Origin: Gemmatimonadota bacterium
Lineage (GTDB): Bacteria; Gemmatimonadota; Gemmatimonadetes; Longimicrobiales; Gaopeijiaceae
Length of the DNA stretch: 14,771 nucleotides
NCBI GenBank assembly: GCA_007127575.1
Contig: SKZC01000439.1
Span: forward strand, 1 to 14,771
Direction: 5' to 3'
Shown: piece after piece, positions 1-7,013 of the stretch
How positions within the stretch are numbered: the first letter of the stretch is position 1
Layout: each line of letters starts with the position of its first letter
Notes under the pieces: generated by a model
What the model saw: only the letters and a program-made list of their open reading frames with translations
What the model was told of the DNA's origin: nothing
Databases searched by the model: none
Program-made: the position numbers and the translations under genes

Positions 1-829
1 CGATGATGAAGTGGGAGCCGAAGAAGAGACCCAAACAGACGACCCCCACCGCACCCCCCAGCCCGAGCCCCGGGGTCTTCACCTCGGTAAGAAGTCCCAG
101 GAACCCCAGGGTTAGAAGGAAGGGGGAGACTATGGGGTGGGAAAAGAACCGGACCAGCCGTTCGGCCCAGTTCACCTCCATCTCCACTACCCGGGCCCCC
201 GAAAGCTCCAGGTCCGCCAGGAGTCCGTCCCAGTGATCCACCGCCCGGGCGTATTCCACCTCCACCGCCTCCTCGGTGGTGAGGGTGAGGAGGCGGCCGG
301 CCTCCACGACCCCGGATACCTCCAGCTCCTCATCCACCATGGCCTCGGCGATGCGGGGATCCAGACCTCGGGCCTCGGCCAACGCACGCATGGAGCTGCG
401 CATGGCGGAGACCACCTTCTCCGAGGCCATCTGGCCCTCTCCCGTCACCGGAGTGGCGGCTCCGATCACCGAGCCGGGCCGCATGTAGATCCTCTGGGTT
501 GCCAGGGAGATCAGGGCTCCCGCCGAGATGGCCCTCCGATTCACGTACGCGTAGACCGGGACCTCGGAGTCGCTCACCGCGTCAGCGATGCGCTCCGCCG
601 CATCTACACGCCCCCCAGGAGTGTCGATGTCCAGGATGATGGCCTGGGCACCATCGGCGGCAGCGCTGCGGATCCCTCGCTCCACGAAGGGAGCCAGGCC
701 CAGCTCGATCACCCCCTCCACCGGGATCCGATAGACCAGTCCGTTTTCCTGGGAGGGCTCCTGTCCTGGGAGCGCCGCTACCAGAATCGCGGCCAGGATG
801 AGAGTGAATCCCACCGGCCGTCTACCCAT
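1..829 (-). CDS. NfeD/ClpP-class membrane-bound serine protease (C-terminus beyond window)
   Basis: Membrane-anchored Ser-protease of the NfeD (PH1510-N-like) family, which cleaves membrane or membrane-associated substrates and is often paired with a stomatin. The 276 visible residues begin with a signal peptide (about 1-22), then a ClpP/crotonase fold: DTPGG at 69-73, the nucleophile motif with Ser102 (ISAGAL), and the family stretch MRPGSVIGAATPV (116-128). A hydrophobic helix begins near residue 234 and a second near 259 before the frame leaves the window; the C-terminal OB-like NfeD domain is therefore not seen. The ATG at 829 has GGAGG about 8 nt upstream. By eye alignment to PH1510-N the catalytic Lys falls on Arg148. 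It lies 79 nt after the lipoprotein gene on the same strand, so the two are probably co-transcribed. Family call firm; substrate unknown. Confidence 0.9.
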   Translation of the reverse strand, partial: MGRRPVGFTLILAAILVAALPGQEPSQENGLVYRIPVEGVIELGLAPFVERGIRSAAADGAQAIILDIDTPGGRVDAAERIADAVSDSEVPVYAYVNRRAISAGALISLATQRIYMRPGSVIGAATPVTGEGQMASEKVVSAMRSSMRALAEARGLDPRIAEAMVDEELEVSGVVEAGRLLTLTTEEAVEVEYARAVDHWDGLLADLELSGARVVEMEVNWAERLVRFFSHPIVSPFLLTLGFLGLLTEVKTPGLGLGGAVGVVCLGLFFGSHFII

Positions 830-870
830 CCCCAGATCCTCCGCGTTGGCGTTTCGGAAGGTGCCCGTCC

Positions 871-901
871 CCGGCTCCAGTCACGTAACCGGGGGAGCCG
901 G
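871..901. repeat. Inverted repeat between lipoprotein and nfeD-like genes
   Basis: Perfect 8-bp arms CCGGCTCC (871-878) and GGAGCCGG (894-901) around a 15-nt centre. It sits in the 79-nt gap between two co-directional minus-strand genes. No T-run follows on either strand, so it does not look like an intrinsic terminator; an mRNA stability or processing hairpin is possible. Confidence 0.5.
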
Positions 902-908
902 CCCCGAC

Positions 909-1766
909 TCAGGGTGCGTGGGAGACGTCCTGAAGGAGTTGGTAGGCGTAGTGCGCACGACGGATGGCACGGAGGTAGTCCTCCCGATCCAGGGCGTCTC
1001 GAGCCCCGATGAGGAGGCGTTCCCCTCGAACCACTGAAGAGCGGATACCGGAGCTTGAGCCATCATAAACGTCAACCGAGGAGGAGGATCCGGCTTCCAC
1101 CGGCCCGGTCGGAAGCGGCAGCGTAGCCCCGTCGCCCTGCACCACCCCGAGGAGATCCGGTCCCTCGCTCGGCTCGAAGGCCATGGCCCACCGGGCCTCG
1201 GCTCGCCGGACCATCCGGTCCGCCACCACCGGCGGGGTCAGGTCGCGGATACGGTCAGCGGCCTCCAACGCCAGATGCAGCGCTAGAATCCGGTCGTCAT
1301 CCTCCCAGGCTCGATCCGCTTCGCGCCCCCGCTCCAGAGCCAAGATCAGCTCCTGTCGGATCTCCTGGGGAAGCTCAGCTTCCGAGAGGGGCTCCAGAGC
1401 CAGCCCCGCGTCCCGGCTCCTTCGAACCAACTCCCATTGCGTTCCCTCCGACTCTGCAGCCAGAACGGGGACGGCCGCATCGTAGGCGGCGTGTCGGAGA
1501 GCCCAGCGTCCGACGCCGTCTTCGTGGGAGGACTGCTGCCAGAGCGTCAGCGCCTCCCCCAAGGCGCCCTCCAACTCCAACTGATGGGCTACGAGGGGAA
1601 GGTGAGGAAGCTCCTGCTCCACCAGGATGGAGGCCCGGGTCTCATCGGTAAGTAGGAGAGCGAGGGGGTCACCCGAGTCACACCCGGAAAGGGGAACGGC
1701 CAGGGCCAGAACCGCCACGGCCCCGGTAAATCTCCGTCGTCCTTTGCATCTCCTCAAAGTGCGCAT
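909..1766 (-). CDS. Uncharacterised lipoprotein, helical-repeat-like
   Basis: 285 residues. The N-terminus has a basic region, a hydrophobic core (about 14-25) and the lipobox LSGC with Cys29, so it should be lipidated and tethered to a membrane. The rest is mostly amphipathic helix, rich in Ala, Leu, Arg and Glu, with pairs of short helices that resemble TPR-like or solenoid repeats (for example around residues 40-110 and 140-190, and again at 255-282). The segment around 215-240 is Ser/Gly-rich and looks like a linker. I do not recognise a named family and see no catalytic motif. It is first in a probable two-gene unit with the NfeD-like protease, so a role as an envelope partner or adaptor for that protease is a guess. 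The start at ATG 1766 is chosen because it gives a complete lipoprotein signal; its ribosome-binding site is weak. Confidence 0.8.
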   Translation of the reverse strand: MRTLRRCKGRRRFTGAVAVLALAVPLSGCDSGDPLALLLTDETRASILVEQELPHLPLVAHQLELEGALGEALTLWQQSSHEDGVGRWALRHAAYDAAVPVLAAESEGTQWELVRRSRDAGLALEPLSEAELPQEIRQELILALERGREADRAWEDDDRILALHLALEAADRIRDLTPPVVADRMVRRAEARWAMAFEPSEGPDLLGVVQGDGATLPLPTGPVEAGSSSSVDVYDGSSSGIRSSVVRGERLLIGARDALDREDYLRAIRRAHYAYQLLQDVSHAP

Positions 1767-1862
1767 ACCGCTGTCTAACCTAGGGCTGCAGGGAGGAGGG
1801 ACGCAAACCGGGCCGGCTCCGCCGCGTCGATGCTCCTGATACCCCGTCCCGTGCGGCGGAGG

Positions 1863-1886
1863 TCCCAGGGCTCGGGCCCCCTGGGA
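1863..1886. promoter_or_regulatory. Candidate operator: 8-bp inverted repeat in divergent region
   Basis: Arms TCCCAGGG (1863-1870) and CCCTGGGA (1879-1886) with an 8-nt centre. It lies between the minus-strand lipoprotein and the plus-strand TetR gene, upstream of the candidate TetR promoter. Length and symmetry suit a dimeric regulator such as TetR, but I saw no second copy upstream of the hydratase gene, so the assignment is weak. Confidence 0.3.
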
Positions 1887-1921
1887 GAGATGTGGCCCCC
1901 GTGTCTCCGCCTCAGGTTTAC

Positions 1922-1950
1922 TTGACCCCTCTTCCCGCCCGGAATACCTT
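1922..1950 (+). promoter_or_regulatory. Candidate sigma70-type promoter for the TetR gene
   Basis: TTGACC (1922-1927, 5 of 6 to the -35 consensus), 17-nt spacer, TACCTT (1945-1950, 3 of 6 to the -10 consensus). It would start transcription about 28 nt before the chosen ATG. The weak -10 keeps confidence low. Confidence 0.35.
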
Positions 1951-1984
1951 CGCGGACGCAGGACTGCACCAACCCCGATCTCCC

Positions 1985-2656
1985 ATGAGGGCCCCCGTGG
2001 AGGAGCGTCCCGGGTATGACGAAAAGCTGACCCGGATCCTGAAGGAGGCCGCCTCGGTCTTCGCCGCCAAGGGCTATCATCAGGCCAGCATCCGGGACAT
2101 TTCCGCCGCAGCCGGGTTCAGCCTATCGGGGCTGTACTACTACTTCGACAGCAAGGAAGAGCTCCTCTTCCTCATCCAGCGGCGCTGCTTCCAGACAATC
2201 GTAGAACGGGCCCGAAGCATTGTGGCCCAGGATCTTCCTTCCGAGACCCGCCTCCGCCTGCTGGTCCGGAGCCACCTCCGGTTCTTCCTCACGAACATGC
2301 GGGAAATGAAGGTCCTCTCCCACGAGGCCGACATCCTCACCGGGGACTACGGCGACGAGGTGGCAGCCCTGAAGCGGGAGTACGTGGGGATCGTCACCGG
2401 CCTGCTGGAGGAACTCCGCCCGGACCCCGACGGCGCCGACGTGCGGGTGGCGACGCTGGGCCTTTTCGGGATGATGAACTGGATGTACACCTGGTACCGC
2501 AGGGATCGGGATCCGGACGGAGACGAGCTGGCGGACCAGATGATCCACGTCTTTCTCAACGGGTTTCTGGATGGGCCGGTGGACCGGACCCTCCTCGTGG
2601 ACGGATCCGACCGGCAGCCGGACCCTTCGGCGCCGTCCATCTGGCAATCGCCCTGA
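1985..2656 (+). CDS. TetR/AcrR-family regulator, FadR/KstR2-like
   Basis: Transcriptional repressor of 223 residues, a normal length for the family. The N-terminal helix-turn-helix is clear: EAASVFAAKGYHQASIRDI (21-39) followed by AAGFSLSGLYYYFDSKEEL (42-60). The C-terminal ligand domain carries FGMMNWMYTWYR (161-172) and a helix ending in FLNGFLDG, a pattern I associate with FadR/KstR2-type TetR proteins that bind acyl-CoA esters. I chose ATG 1985 over the upstream in-frame ATG at 1892 because the extra 31 residues are Pro-rich and unlike TetR N-termini; there is no strong ribosome-binding site for either. It stands directly upstream of the beta-oxidation operon, in the same direction, 160 nt from the first hydratase. 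Repression of that operon, relieved by an acyl-CoA, is inferred from family and position. Confidence 0.9.
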   Translation: MRAPVEERPGYDEKLTRILKEAASVFAAKGYHQASIRDISAAAGFSLSGLYYYFDSKEELLFLIQRRCFQTIVERARSIVAQDLPSETRLRLLVRSHLRFFLTNMREMKVLSHEADILTGDYGDEVAALKREYVGIVTGLLEELRPDPDGADVRVATLGLFGMMNWMYTWYRRDRDPDGDELADQMIHVFLNGFLDGPVDRTLLVDGSDRQPDPSAPSIWQSP

Positions 2657-2816
2657 CCCCTGCACCGTCGGCTCCCGGAGGGCCCGGTCCGGATCTTCCT
2701 TCCCCGTGTAGGGGTTCAGAGGGCGGCCCCGACACGGAGGTTCGGCCGGGTGCCGGTTGCCGTAAGGAGACTCATACTATCTCTATCCCGCATCCATGGA
2801 GGAGAGGTTCGAATCC

Positions 2817-3617
2817 ATGATCGACAAGACCCTGGTTCACTACGAGGAGAAGGACGGGATCGGCCTGATCACCCTGGACGACCCGCCGGCGAACACGTAC
2901 ACGCATCAGATGATGAAGCAGTTGGACGAGGCCATCGTCCGGGCCCGCTTCTCCGACGGGGTCTCCGTCATCGTGGTCACCGGTGAGGGCGAGAAGTTTT
3001 TCTGCGCCGGTGCAAACATCCAGATGCTGTCCGAAGTCACCACCGACTTCAAGTACTGCTTCTGCCTCCACGCCAATGAGACGCTCCTGCGACTGGAGCA
3101 CACTCCTAAGCTCACCATCGCCGCCCTGAACGGCCACACGGTGGGAGGGGGGCTGGAGATCGCCATGGCCTGCGACCTCCTGGTGGCGCGAAAGGATGGC
3201 GGCCAGATCGGGCTGCCTGAGGTGAACCTGGGAGTCCTGCCCGGGACCGGAGGCACGCAGCGGCTCTCCCGTCTCGTGGGGAAGGCCCGGGCCATGGAAC
3301 TCATGATCTCCGGTGAAACGTTCTCTTTCGAGCGGGCCCACGAATTGGGGATCGTGAACCGCATCCTGGAGGCCGACGGACGGGACGACTTCCTCTCCCA
3401 GGTGCTGGAGCTGGCGGGAAGCTACACACCTCCCGCCAAAGCCTCCATGGCGGTGGGTCACATCAAGCGCTCGGTCCAGACGGGATCCCAGCTTCCCCTG
3501 GAGCAGGGGCTTGCCCTGGAGCGGGAGCTCCAGGCCCAACTCTTCGCCAGCGAAGACGCCCACGAAGGGCTTAAGGCCTACGTGGAGAAGCGGAAGGCGG
3601 AGTTCAAGGGCCGCTGA
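2817..3617 (+). CDS. Enoyl-CoA hydratase/isomerase (crotonase family), first copy
   Basis: Catalyses hydration of trans-2-enoyl-CoA to 3-hydroxyacyl-CoA, step two of beta-oxidation, in the cytoplasm. 266 residues, typical crotonase length. The oxyanion-hole segment CAGANI (63-68) and GHTVGGGLEIAMACD (106-120) are present, and both catalytic glutamates of true hydratases are there: Glu114 (GGLE) and Glu135 (GLPEVNLG), followed by PGTGGTQRLSRLVG. The ATG at 2817 is preferred to the one at 2796 because a strong GGAGGAGAGG (2798-2807) sits 9 nt before it and would lie inside the longer version; the extra residues (MEERFES) have no family match. First gene of the operon downstream of the TetR regulator. 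It differs from the second hydratase of the operon throughout, so the two are not a recent duplication and may differ in chain-length or substrate preference. Confidence 0.93.
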   Translation: MIDKTLVHYEEKDGIGLITLDDPPANTYTHQMMKQLDEAIVRARFSDGVSVIVVTGEGEKFFCAGANIQMLSEVTTDFKYCFCLHANETLLRLEHTPKLTIAALNGHTVGGGLEIAMACDLLVARKDGGQIGLPEVNLGVLPGTGGTQRLSRLVGKARAMELMISGETFSFERAHELGIVNRILEADGRDDFLSQVLELAGSYTPPAKASMAVGHIKRSVQTGSQLPLEQGLALERELQAQLFASEDAHEGLKAYVEKRKAEFKGR

Positions 3618-3621
3618 GGGG

Positions 3622-3774
3622 ATGGCCGCCTCCGTACCGCGTCACCTCTGCATCTACAACGACCCGACCCCGGCCTCCACGGGAAGGGCGGTCCGGGCCG
3701 GTGCGGACCCCACCCTGAGGACCCCAGTGGAACACTACACCCGGACGCATAGCGTCTGGGCGGAGCTGGGCTGA
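3622..3774 (+). CDS. Possible small protein of 50 residues between hydratase and thiolase
   Basis: An open frame from ATG 3622 to TGA 3774 fills almost exactly the space between two operon genes: 4 nt after the hydratase stop and 3 nt before the thiolase GTG. Counting by hand, 43 of 50 third codon positions are G or C against 32 of 50 first and 31 of 50 second positions, the pattern expected of coding DNA in a GC-rich genome. Against it: GAGGGG lies immediately before the ATG with no usual spacing, the product (contains LCIYNDPTP and HYTRTHSVWAEL) has no motif I recognise, and no membrane segment. It could equally be a spacer carrying a processing site. No function proposed. Confidence 0.35.
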   Translation: MAASVPRHLCIYNDPTPASTGRAVRAGADPTLRTPVEHYTRTHSVWAELG

Positions 3775-3777
3775 GTC

Positions 3778-4977
3778 GTGCGAGAAGCGTGGATCGTGGA
3801 CGCGGTGCGGACCCCCATCGGCCGGCACGGTGGGGGGCTGGCGCCGGTGCGGCCCGACGACCTGGCGGCCCACGTGATCCAGGGCCTCCTGGAGCGAACC
3901 GCCGTGGACCCGTCGGAGGTGGACGACGTCCTCTTCGGCTGTACGAATCAGGCAGGGGAAGACAACCGGAACGTGGCCCGCATGGCGCTCCTCCGGGCCG
4001 GCCTCCCCGTCACCGTCCCGGGCCAAACCGTGAACCGACTCTGCGGCTCCGGCCTTCAGGCAGTGGCTTCGGCGGCACAGGCGATCGGCTCGGGCGAGGG
4101 AACGGTCTTTCTGGCCGGCGGGGTGGAGAGCATGAGCCGGGCCCCCTATGCCATGCTGAAGCCCGAACGAGCCTATCCTCGAGGACATCCCCAGGTGGCC
4201 GACACCGTCCTGGGATGGCGCTTCCCCAATCCCGCCTTCCCTCCCGAGTGGACGGTGAGCCTGGGCGAAACCGCCGAGGTCGTGGCCCAGGGTCACGGGA
4301 TCACCCGGGAGGCGCAGGACTCGTTCGCCCTGGAGAGTCAGCGCCGGGCCCAGGAAGCGATCCGCGAGGGGCGATTCCAGCAGGAAATTCTTCCCGTGGA
4401 GGTCCCTCGGCGGCGAGGCGAGCCGGTACGGGTGGAGGCGGACGAACACCCGCGCCCAGGCACGACCCTGGAGGCACTCCGCTCCCTCTCACCTGTCTTC
4501 CGGAGGGATGGAACGGTGACGGCGGGGAACGCATCCGGGATCAACGATGGAGCGGCGTGCCTCCTGGTGGTGGAAGGAGAACGGGCGCGGGGAATGGGGC
4601 TTCGCCCTTTGGCCCGAATCCGGGGCTCTGCCGTGGCGGGAGTGGAGCCCCAGCGCATGGGGCTGGGCCCTATACCCGCCACCCGAAAGCTTCTGGAGCG
4701 AGTGGGGGTGGAGGCGGGGGACGTGGAGCTGGTGGAGCTGAACGAGGCCTTCGCGGCCCAGGCCATTCCCTGCATCCGGGAGTTGGAGCTGGATCCCCAG
4801 CGGGTGAACGTGAATGGGGGAGCCATCGCCCTCGGGCACCCGGTGGGCTGCTCCGGGGCGCGAATCCTCACCACCCTTGTCCACGGAATGGCGCAGAGGG
4901 GCGCGAGCCTGGGGCTGGCCACCATGTGCATCGGGGTGGGCCAGGGAATCTCGCTCCTGGTGGAAGGAGGGGAGTGA
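3778..4977 (+). CDS. Thiolase (acetyl-CoA C-acyltransferase)
   Basis: Thiolysis of 3-ketoacyl-CoA to acetyl-CoA plus a shortened acyl-CoA, the last step of beta-oxidation; biosynthetic direction is also possible. 399 residues, full length for the family. The nucleophile Cys89 is in NRLCGSGLQ, NEAFA is at 322-326, the GHP histidine is His354 in GGAIALGHPVGCSGAR, and the acid/base Cys384 is in CIGVGQG. The start is GTG 3778, giving the canonical opening REAWIVDAVRTPIG. The ribosome-binding site is unclear (GGAG lies 12 nt away). The gene is followed after 4 nt by the dehydrogenase. Sequence style is that of the PaaJ/PcaF/FadA-type thiolases; the specific substrate cannot be read from sequence alone. 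Confidence 0.95.
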   Translation: MREAWIVDAVRTPIGRHGGGLAPVRPDDLAAHVIQGLLERTAVDPSEVDDVLFGCTNQAGEDNRNVARMALLRAGLPVTVPGQTVNRLCGSGLQAVASAAQAIGSGEGTVFLAGGVESMSRAPYAMLKPERAYPRGHPQVADTVLGWRFPNPAFPPEWTVSLGETAEVVAQGHGITREAQDSFALESQRRAQEAIREGRFQQEILPVEVPRRRGEPVRVEADEHPRPGTTLEALRSLSPVFRRDGTVTAGNASGINDGAACLLVVEGERARGMGLRPLARIRGSAVAGVEPQRMGLGPIPATRKLLERVGVEAGDVELVELNEAFAAQAIPCIRELELDPQRVNVNGGAIALGHPVGCSGARILTTLVHGMAQRGASLGLATMCIGVGQGISLLVEGGE

Positions 4978-4981
4978 CGGT

Positions 4982-5851
4982 ATGGAAGGGGGAGCGGTGA
5001 AGAAGCCGGTTGCGGTTCTGGGCGGCGGAACCATGGGGCACGGTGTGGCCCAGGTCGCCGCCCAGGCCGGGTACCCCACGAGGCTTTACGACGTGGACCC
5101 CGACGCGGCGAACCGGGCCCTCCGTCGGATCCGCCGCAACCTGGACAAGGGGGTCGATCTGGGGAAGGTCCAGGAGTCCACCCGCGAGAAGACGCTTTCC
5201 CACGTTCAGGCGGTCCCCCGTCTCGAAGATGCCCTGGACGGAGTGGCCCTGGTGGTGGAGGCGGTGCCGGAAAAGCTGTCCCTGAAATTAGAAATTCTGC
5301 GTCGGGTGGAGCCGCAGGTGGCCGAGAGCGCGGTCCTGGCCACCAACACTTCGTCCCTGAGCGTGGACGCGCTGGCTGAGGGCCTACAAAGGCCTGGCCG
5401 ATTTCTGGGACTCCACTTCTTCAACCCCGTCCACATCATGGCCCTGGTGGAGGTGGTCCGGGGCTCGGCCACGGAGCCGGACGTCTTGGAGCGGGCGCTC
5501 CACTTCGTTCGGGAGATCGGAAAAGAGCCGGTGGTGGTGAAGGATTCCCCGGGTTTCGCTTCCTCGCGCCTGGGGGTGGCACTGGGACTGGAGGCCATGC
5601 GGATGGTGGAGGAGGGGGTAGCGGAGGCCGAGGACATCGACCGGGTTCTGGAGCTCGGGTACCGGCACCCCATGGGTCCCCTGAAGCTCTCGGATCTGGT
5701 CGGTCTGGACGTCCGTTTGGGAATCGCCGAGTACCTTCACGGAGAGCTGGGACAGGAGCACTTCCGCCCCCCAAAGATTCTCCGCCGGATGGTTCAGGAA
5801 GGGAAGCTCGGACGGAAGTCGGGGGAAGGATTCTACCGTTGGGAGGACTGA
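4982..5851 (+). CDS. 3-hydroxyacyl-CoA dehydrogenase (3-hydroxybutyryl-CoA dehydrogenase type)
   Basis: Oxidises 3-hydroxyacyl-CoA to 3-ketoacyl-CoA with NAD+, step three of beta-oxidation. 289 residues, the single-domain length of Hbd/PaaH proteins rather than the FadB fusion. The Rossmann motif GGGTMGHG is at 14-21, with an acidic residue after strand two (YDVD, 36-39) that suits NAD over NADP. The catalytic His145 is in HFFNPV and its partner Glu157 in VEVV. The substrate-site motif reads DSPGFASSR where the E. coli and human type is PGFVxNR; I believe this Ser form is usual for the subfamily with the following LGVALGLEAMRM. An alternative start is GTG 4997 with GGAAGGGGGAG just before it, which would remove five residues. 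The stop overlaps the ATG of the next gene by one base, so the two are translationally coupled. Confidence 0.94.
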   Translation: MEGGAVKKPVAVLGGGTMGHGVAQVAAQAGYPTRLYDVDPDAANRALRRIRRNLDKGVDLGKVQESTREKTLSHVQAVPRLEDALDGVALVVEAVPEKLSLKLEILRRVEPQVAESAVLATNTSSLSVDALAEGLQRPGRFLGLHFFNPVHIMALVEVVRGSATEPDVLERALHFVREIGKEPVVVKDSPGFASSRLGVALGLEAMRMVEEGVAEAEDIDRVLELGYRHPMGPLKLSDLVGLDVRLGIAEYLHGELGQEHFRPPKILRRMVQEGKLGRKSGEGFYRWED

Positions 5852-6630
5852 TGGAGTTGGAGACCGTGGTGCTGAACCGGGACGGACCGGTGGCCACCAT
5901 CACCCTGAACCGCCCGGAGAAGCTGAACGCGCTGAACGAAACCGTGCGCCGGGAGCTCATGGAGGTGGTGGACCGCCTGGCGGAGGAAGACGAAGTGAAG
6001 GTGGCCATTCTCCACGGCGCGGGGCAGAAGGCGTTTGCGGCGGGAGCCGACGTCACCGAGTTCGCGGACCGAACCCCGGCGGAGCAGCGGCGGGTCTACG
6101 AACGGCGCCGTGTCTACGATGCCTTGGCCGAGTATCCCAAGCCCCTCATCGCGGCCGTTCACGGGCACTGCCTGGGAGGGGGATGCGAGCTGGCCCTGGC
6201 CTGCGACCTCAGGGTGGCGGATCGGACCGCCCGCTTCGCACAAGCGGAGATCCGACTGGGCATCATCCCCGGAGCGGGAGGGACCCAGCGCCTGGCCCGC
6301 CTCGTGGGACCAGGGCACGCCATGCGCCTCGCCCTCTCCGGTGACACCATCGACGCGGAGGAGGCCCACCGCATCGGCCTGGTGGAGTTCCTGGCGGAGG
6401 AAGGAGAACATCTGGAGCGAGCCCGAGAGGTGGCGGAGCGCATTGCCCGGTGGAGCCCAGTGGCCCTTCGCCTGGTTAAGAAGTCGGTGCGGGAAGCCGT
6501 GGAGACTCCTCTTTCGGCAGGGCTGGAACTGGAGAAGGAGCTCTTCTTGGCCGCCTTTGCCAGCCGGGACGGACAGGAGGGGATTCGGGCCTTCGTAGAG
6601 AAGCGTAGGCCGGAGTTTCAGGGACGATGA
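5851..6630 (+). CDS. Enoyl-CoA hydratase (crotonase family), second copy
   Basis: 259 residues with all hydratase landmarks: NRPEKLNALN (20-29), AAGADVTEF (63-71), GHCLGGGCELALACD (105-119) with Glu113, and FAQAEIRLGIIPGAGGTQRL (129-148) with Glu133. Both catalytic glutamates are kept, so hydratase activity is likely. The ATG at 5851 shares its A with the preceding TGA, and GGGAGG (5841-5846) is well placed, so this start is secure; the upstream in-frame start at 5839 would lie in the dehydrogenase. This copy is closer than the first to the standard short-chain enoyl-CoA hydratase pattern. It is also coupled at its end to the chorismate mutase gene by an ATGA overlap. Confidence 0.95.
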   Translation: MELETVVLNRDGPVATITLNRPEKLNALNETVRRELMEVVDRLAEEDEVKVAILHGAGQKAFAAGADVTEFADRTPAEQRRVYERRRVYDALAEYPKPLIAAVHGHCLGGGCELALACDLRVADRTARFAQAEIRLGIIPGAGGTQRLARLVGPGHAMRLALSGDTIDAEEAHRIGLVEFLAEEGEHLERAREVAERIARWSPVALRLVKKSVREAVETPLSAGLELEKELFLAAFASRDGQEGIRAFVEKRRPEFQGR

Positions 6631-7013
6631 GCGGCGAGTCGTTGGACCGTGAGGTTCCCGGATCCTCGGAGGAGGCCCGGGGTCGCCTGGACGAGCTTCG
6701 GCAGCGAATCGGGGCCGTGGACGAAGAGCTCATCCGGATCATCGGGGACCGGCGGGACCTGGTCCTGGAGATCGGGCGGGTGAAGTCGACCCTGGGCCTC
6801 CCGGTCATGGATCCGGGCCAGGAGGCGGCGGTGGTGCGGAAGGCGGCCCGACGGGCTCGCTCCCTGGGGGTGGACGAAGAGATGACCCGGGACGTGCTCT
6901 GGCGGATCATCGCCGCGGCCCGGGCCGCCCAGGAGGGCAAATCCGAGTGGGGACCGCCCCCTCCCCCCGAAGATCCGGAGGGAGAGGGCCGGGAAGGTCA
7001 GGAAGGCTCCTGA
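6627..7013 (+). CDS. AroQ-type chorismate mutase
   Basis: Converts chorismate to prephenate, the branch step to phenylalanine and tyrosine. 128 residues: a short leader, an all-helical AroQ domain (about 17-104) and a low-complexity Pro/Glu/Gly tail. The domain aligns without gaps to the mutase domain of the E. coli P-protein across the active site: Arg25 (for Arg11), Arg42 (Arg28), Lys53 (Lys39), Asp62 (Asp48), Glu66 (Glu52) and Gln102 (Gln88). One position differs: Gln65 stands where E. coli has Arg51, and Ala98 where it has Ser84. It stands alone, with no prephenate dehydratase or dehydrogenase domain. The ATG overlaps the hydratase stop (ATGA), so it is translated as the last gene of the beta-oxidation operon, an unexpected place for a biosynthetic enzyme. 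Activity is likely but not certain because of the Arg change. Confidence 0.88.
   Translation: MSGESLDREVPGSSEEARGRLDELRQRIGAVDEELIRIIGDRRDLVLEIGRVKSTLGLPVMDPGQEAAVVRKAARRARSLGVDEEMTRDVLWRIIAAARAAQEGKSEWGPPPPPEDPEGEGREGQEGS

Noticed and set aside
137..1012. Plus-strand open frame opposite the NfeD-like gene
   Set aside because: Shadow of a recognised minus-strand protease; it also crosses the gap into the lipoprotein gene.
2702..2714. CCCC-GTGTA-GGGG hairpin after the TetR gene as a terminator
   Set aside because: Only 4 bp and no T-run; more likely chance in GC-rich spacer.
2757..2786. Promoter before the first hydratase (TTGCCG, TACTAT)
   Set aside because: The -10-like hexamer is reasonable but no -35 has acceptable spacing (12-15 nt), so I could not call it.
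3789..5000. Open frame of 403 codons overlapping the thiolase in another frame
   Set aside because: Gly/Arg/Pro-rich translation typical of a shifted GC-rich frame; thiolase active-site residues are all in the other frame.
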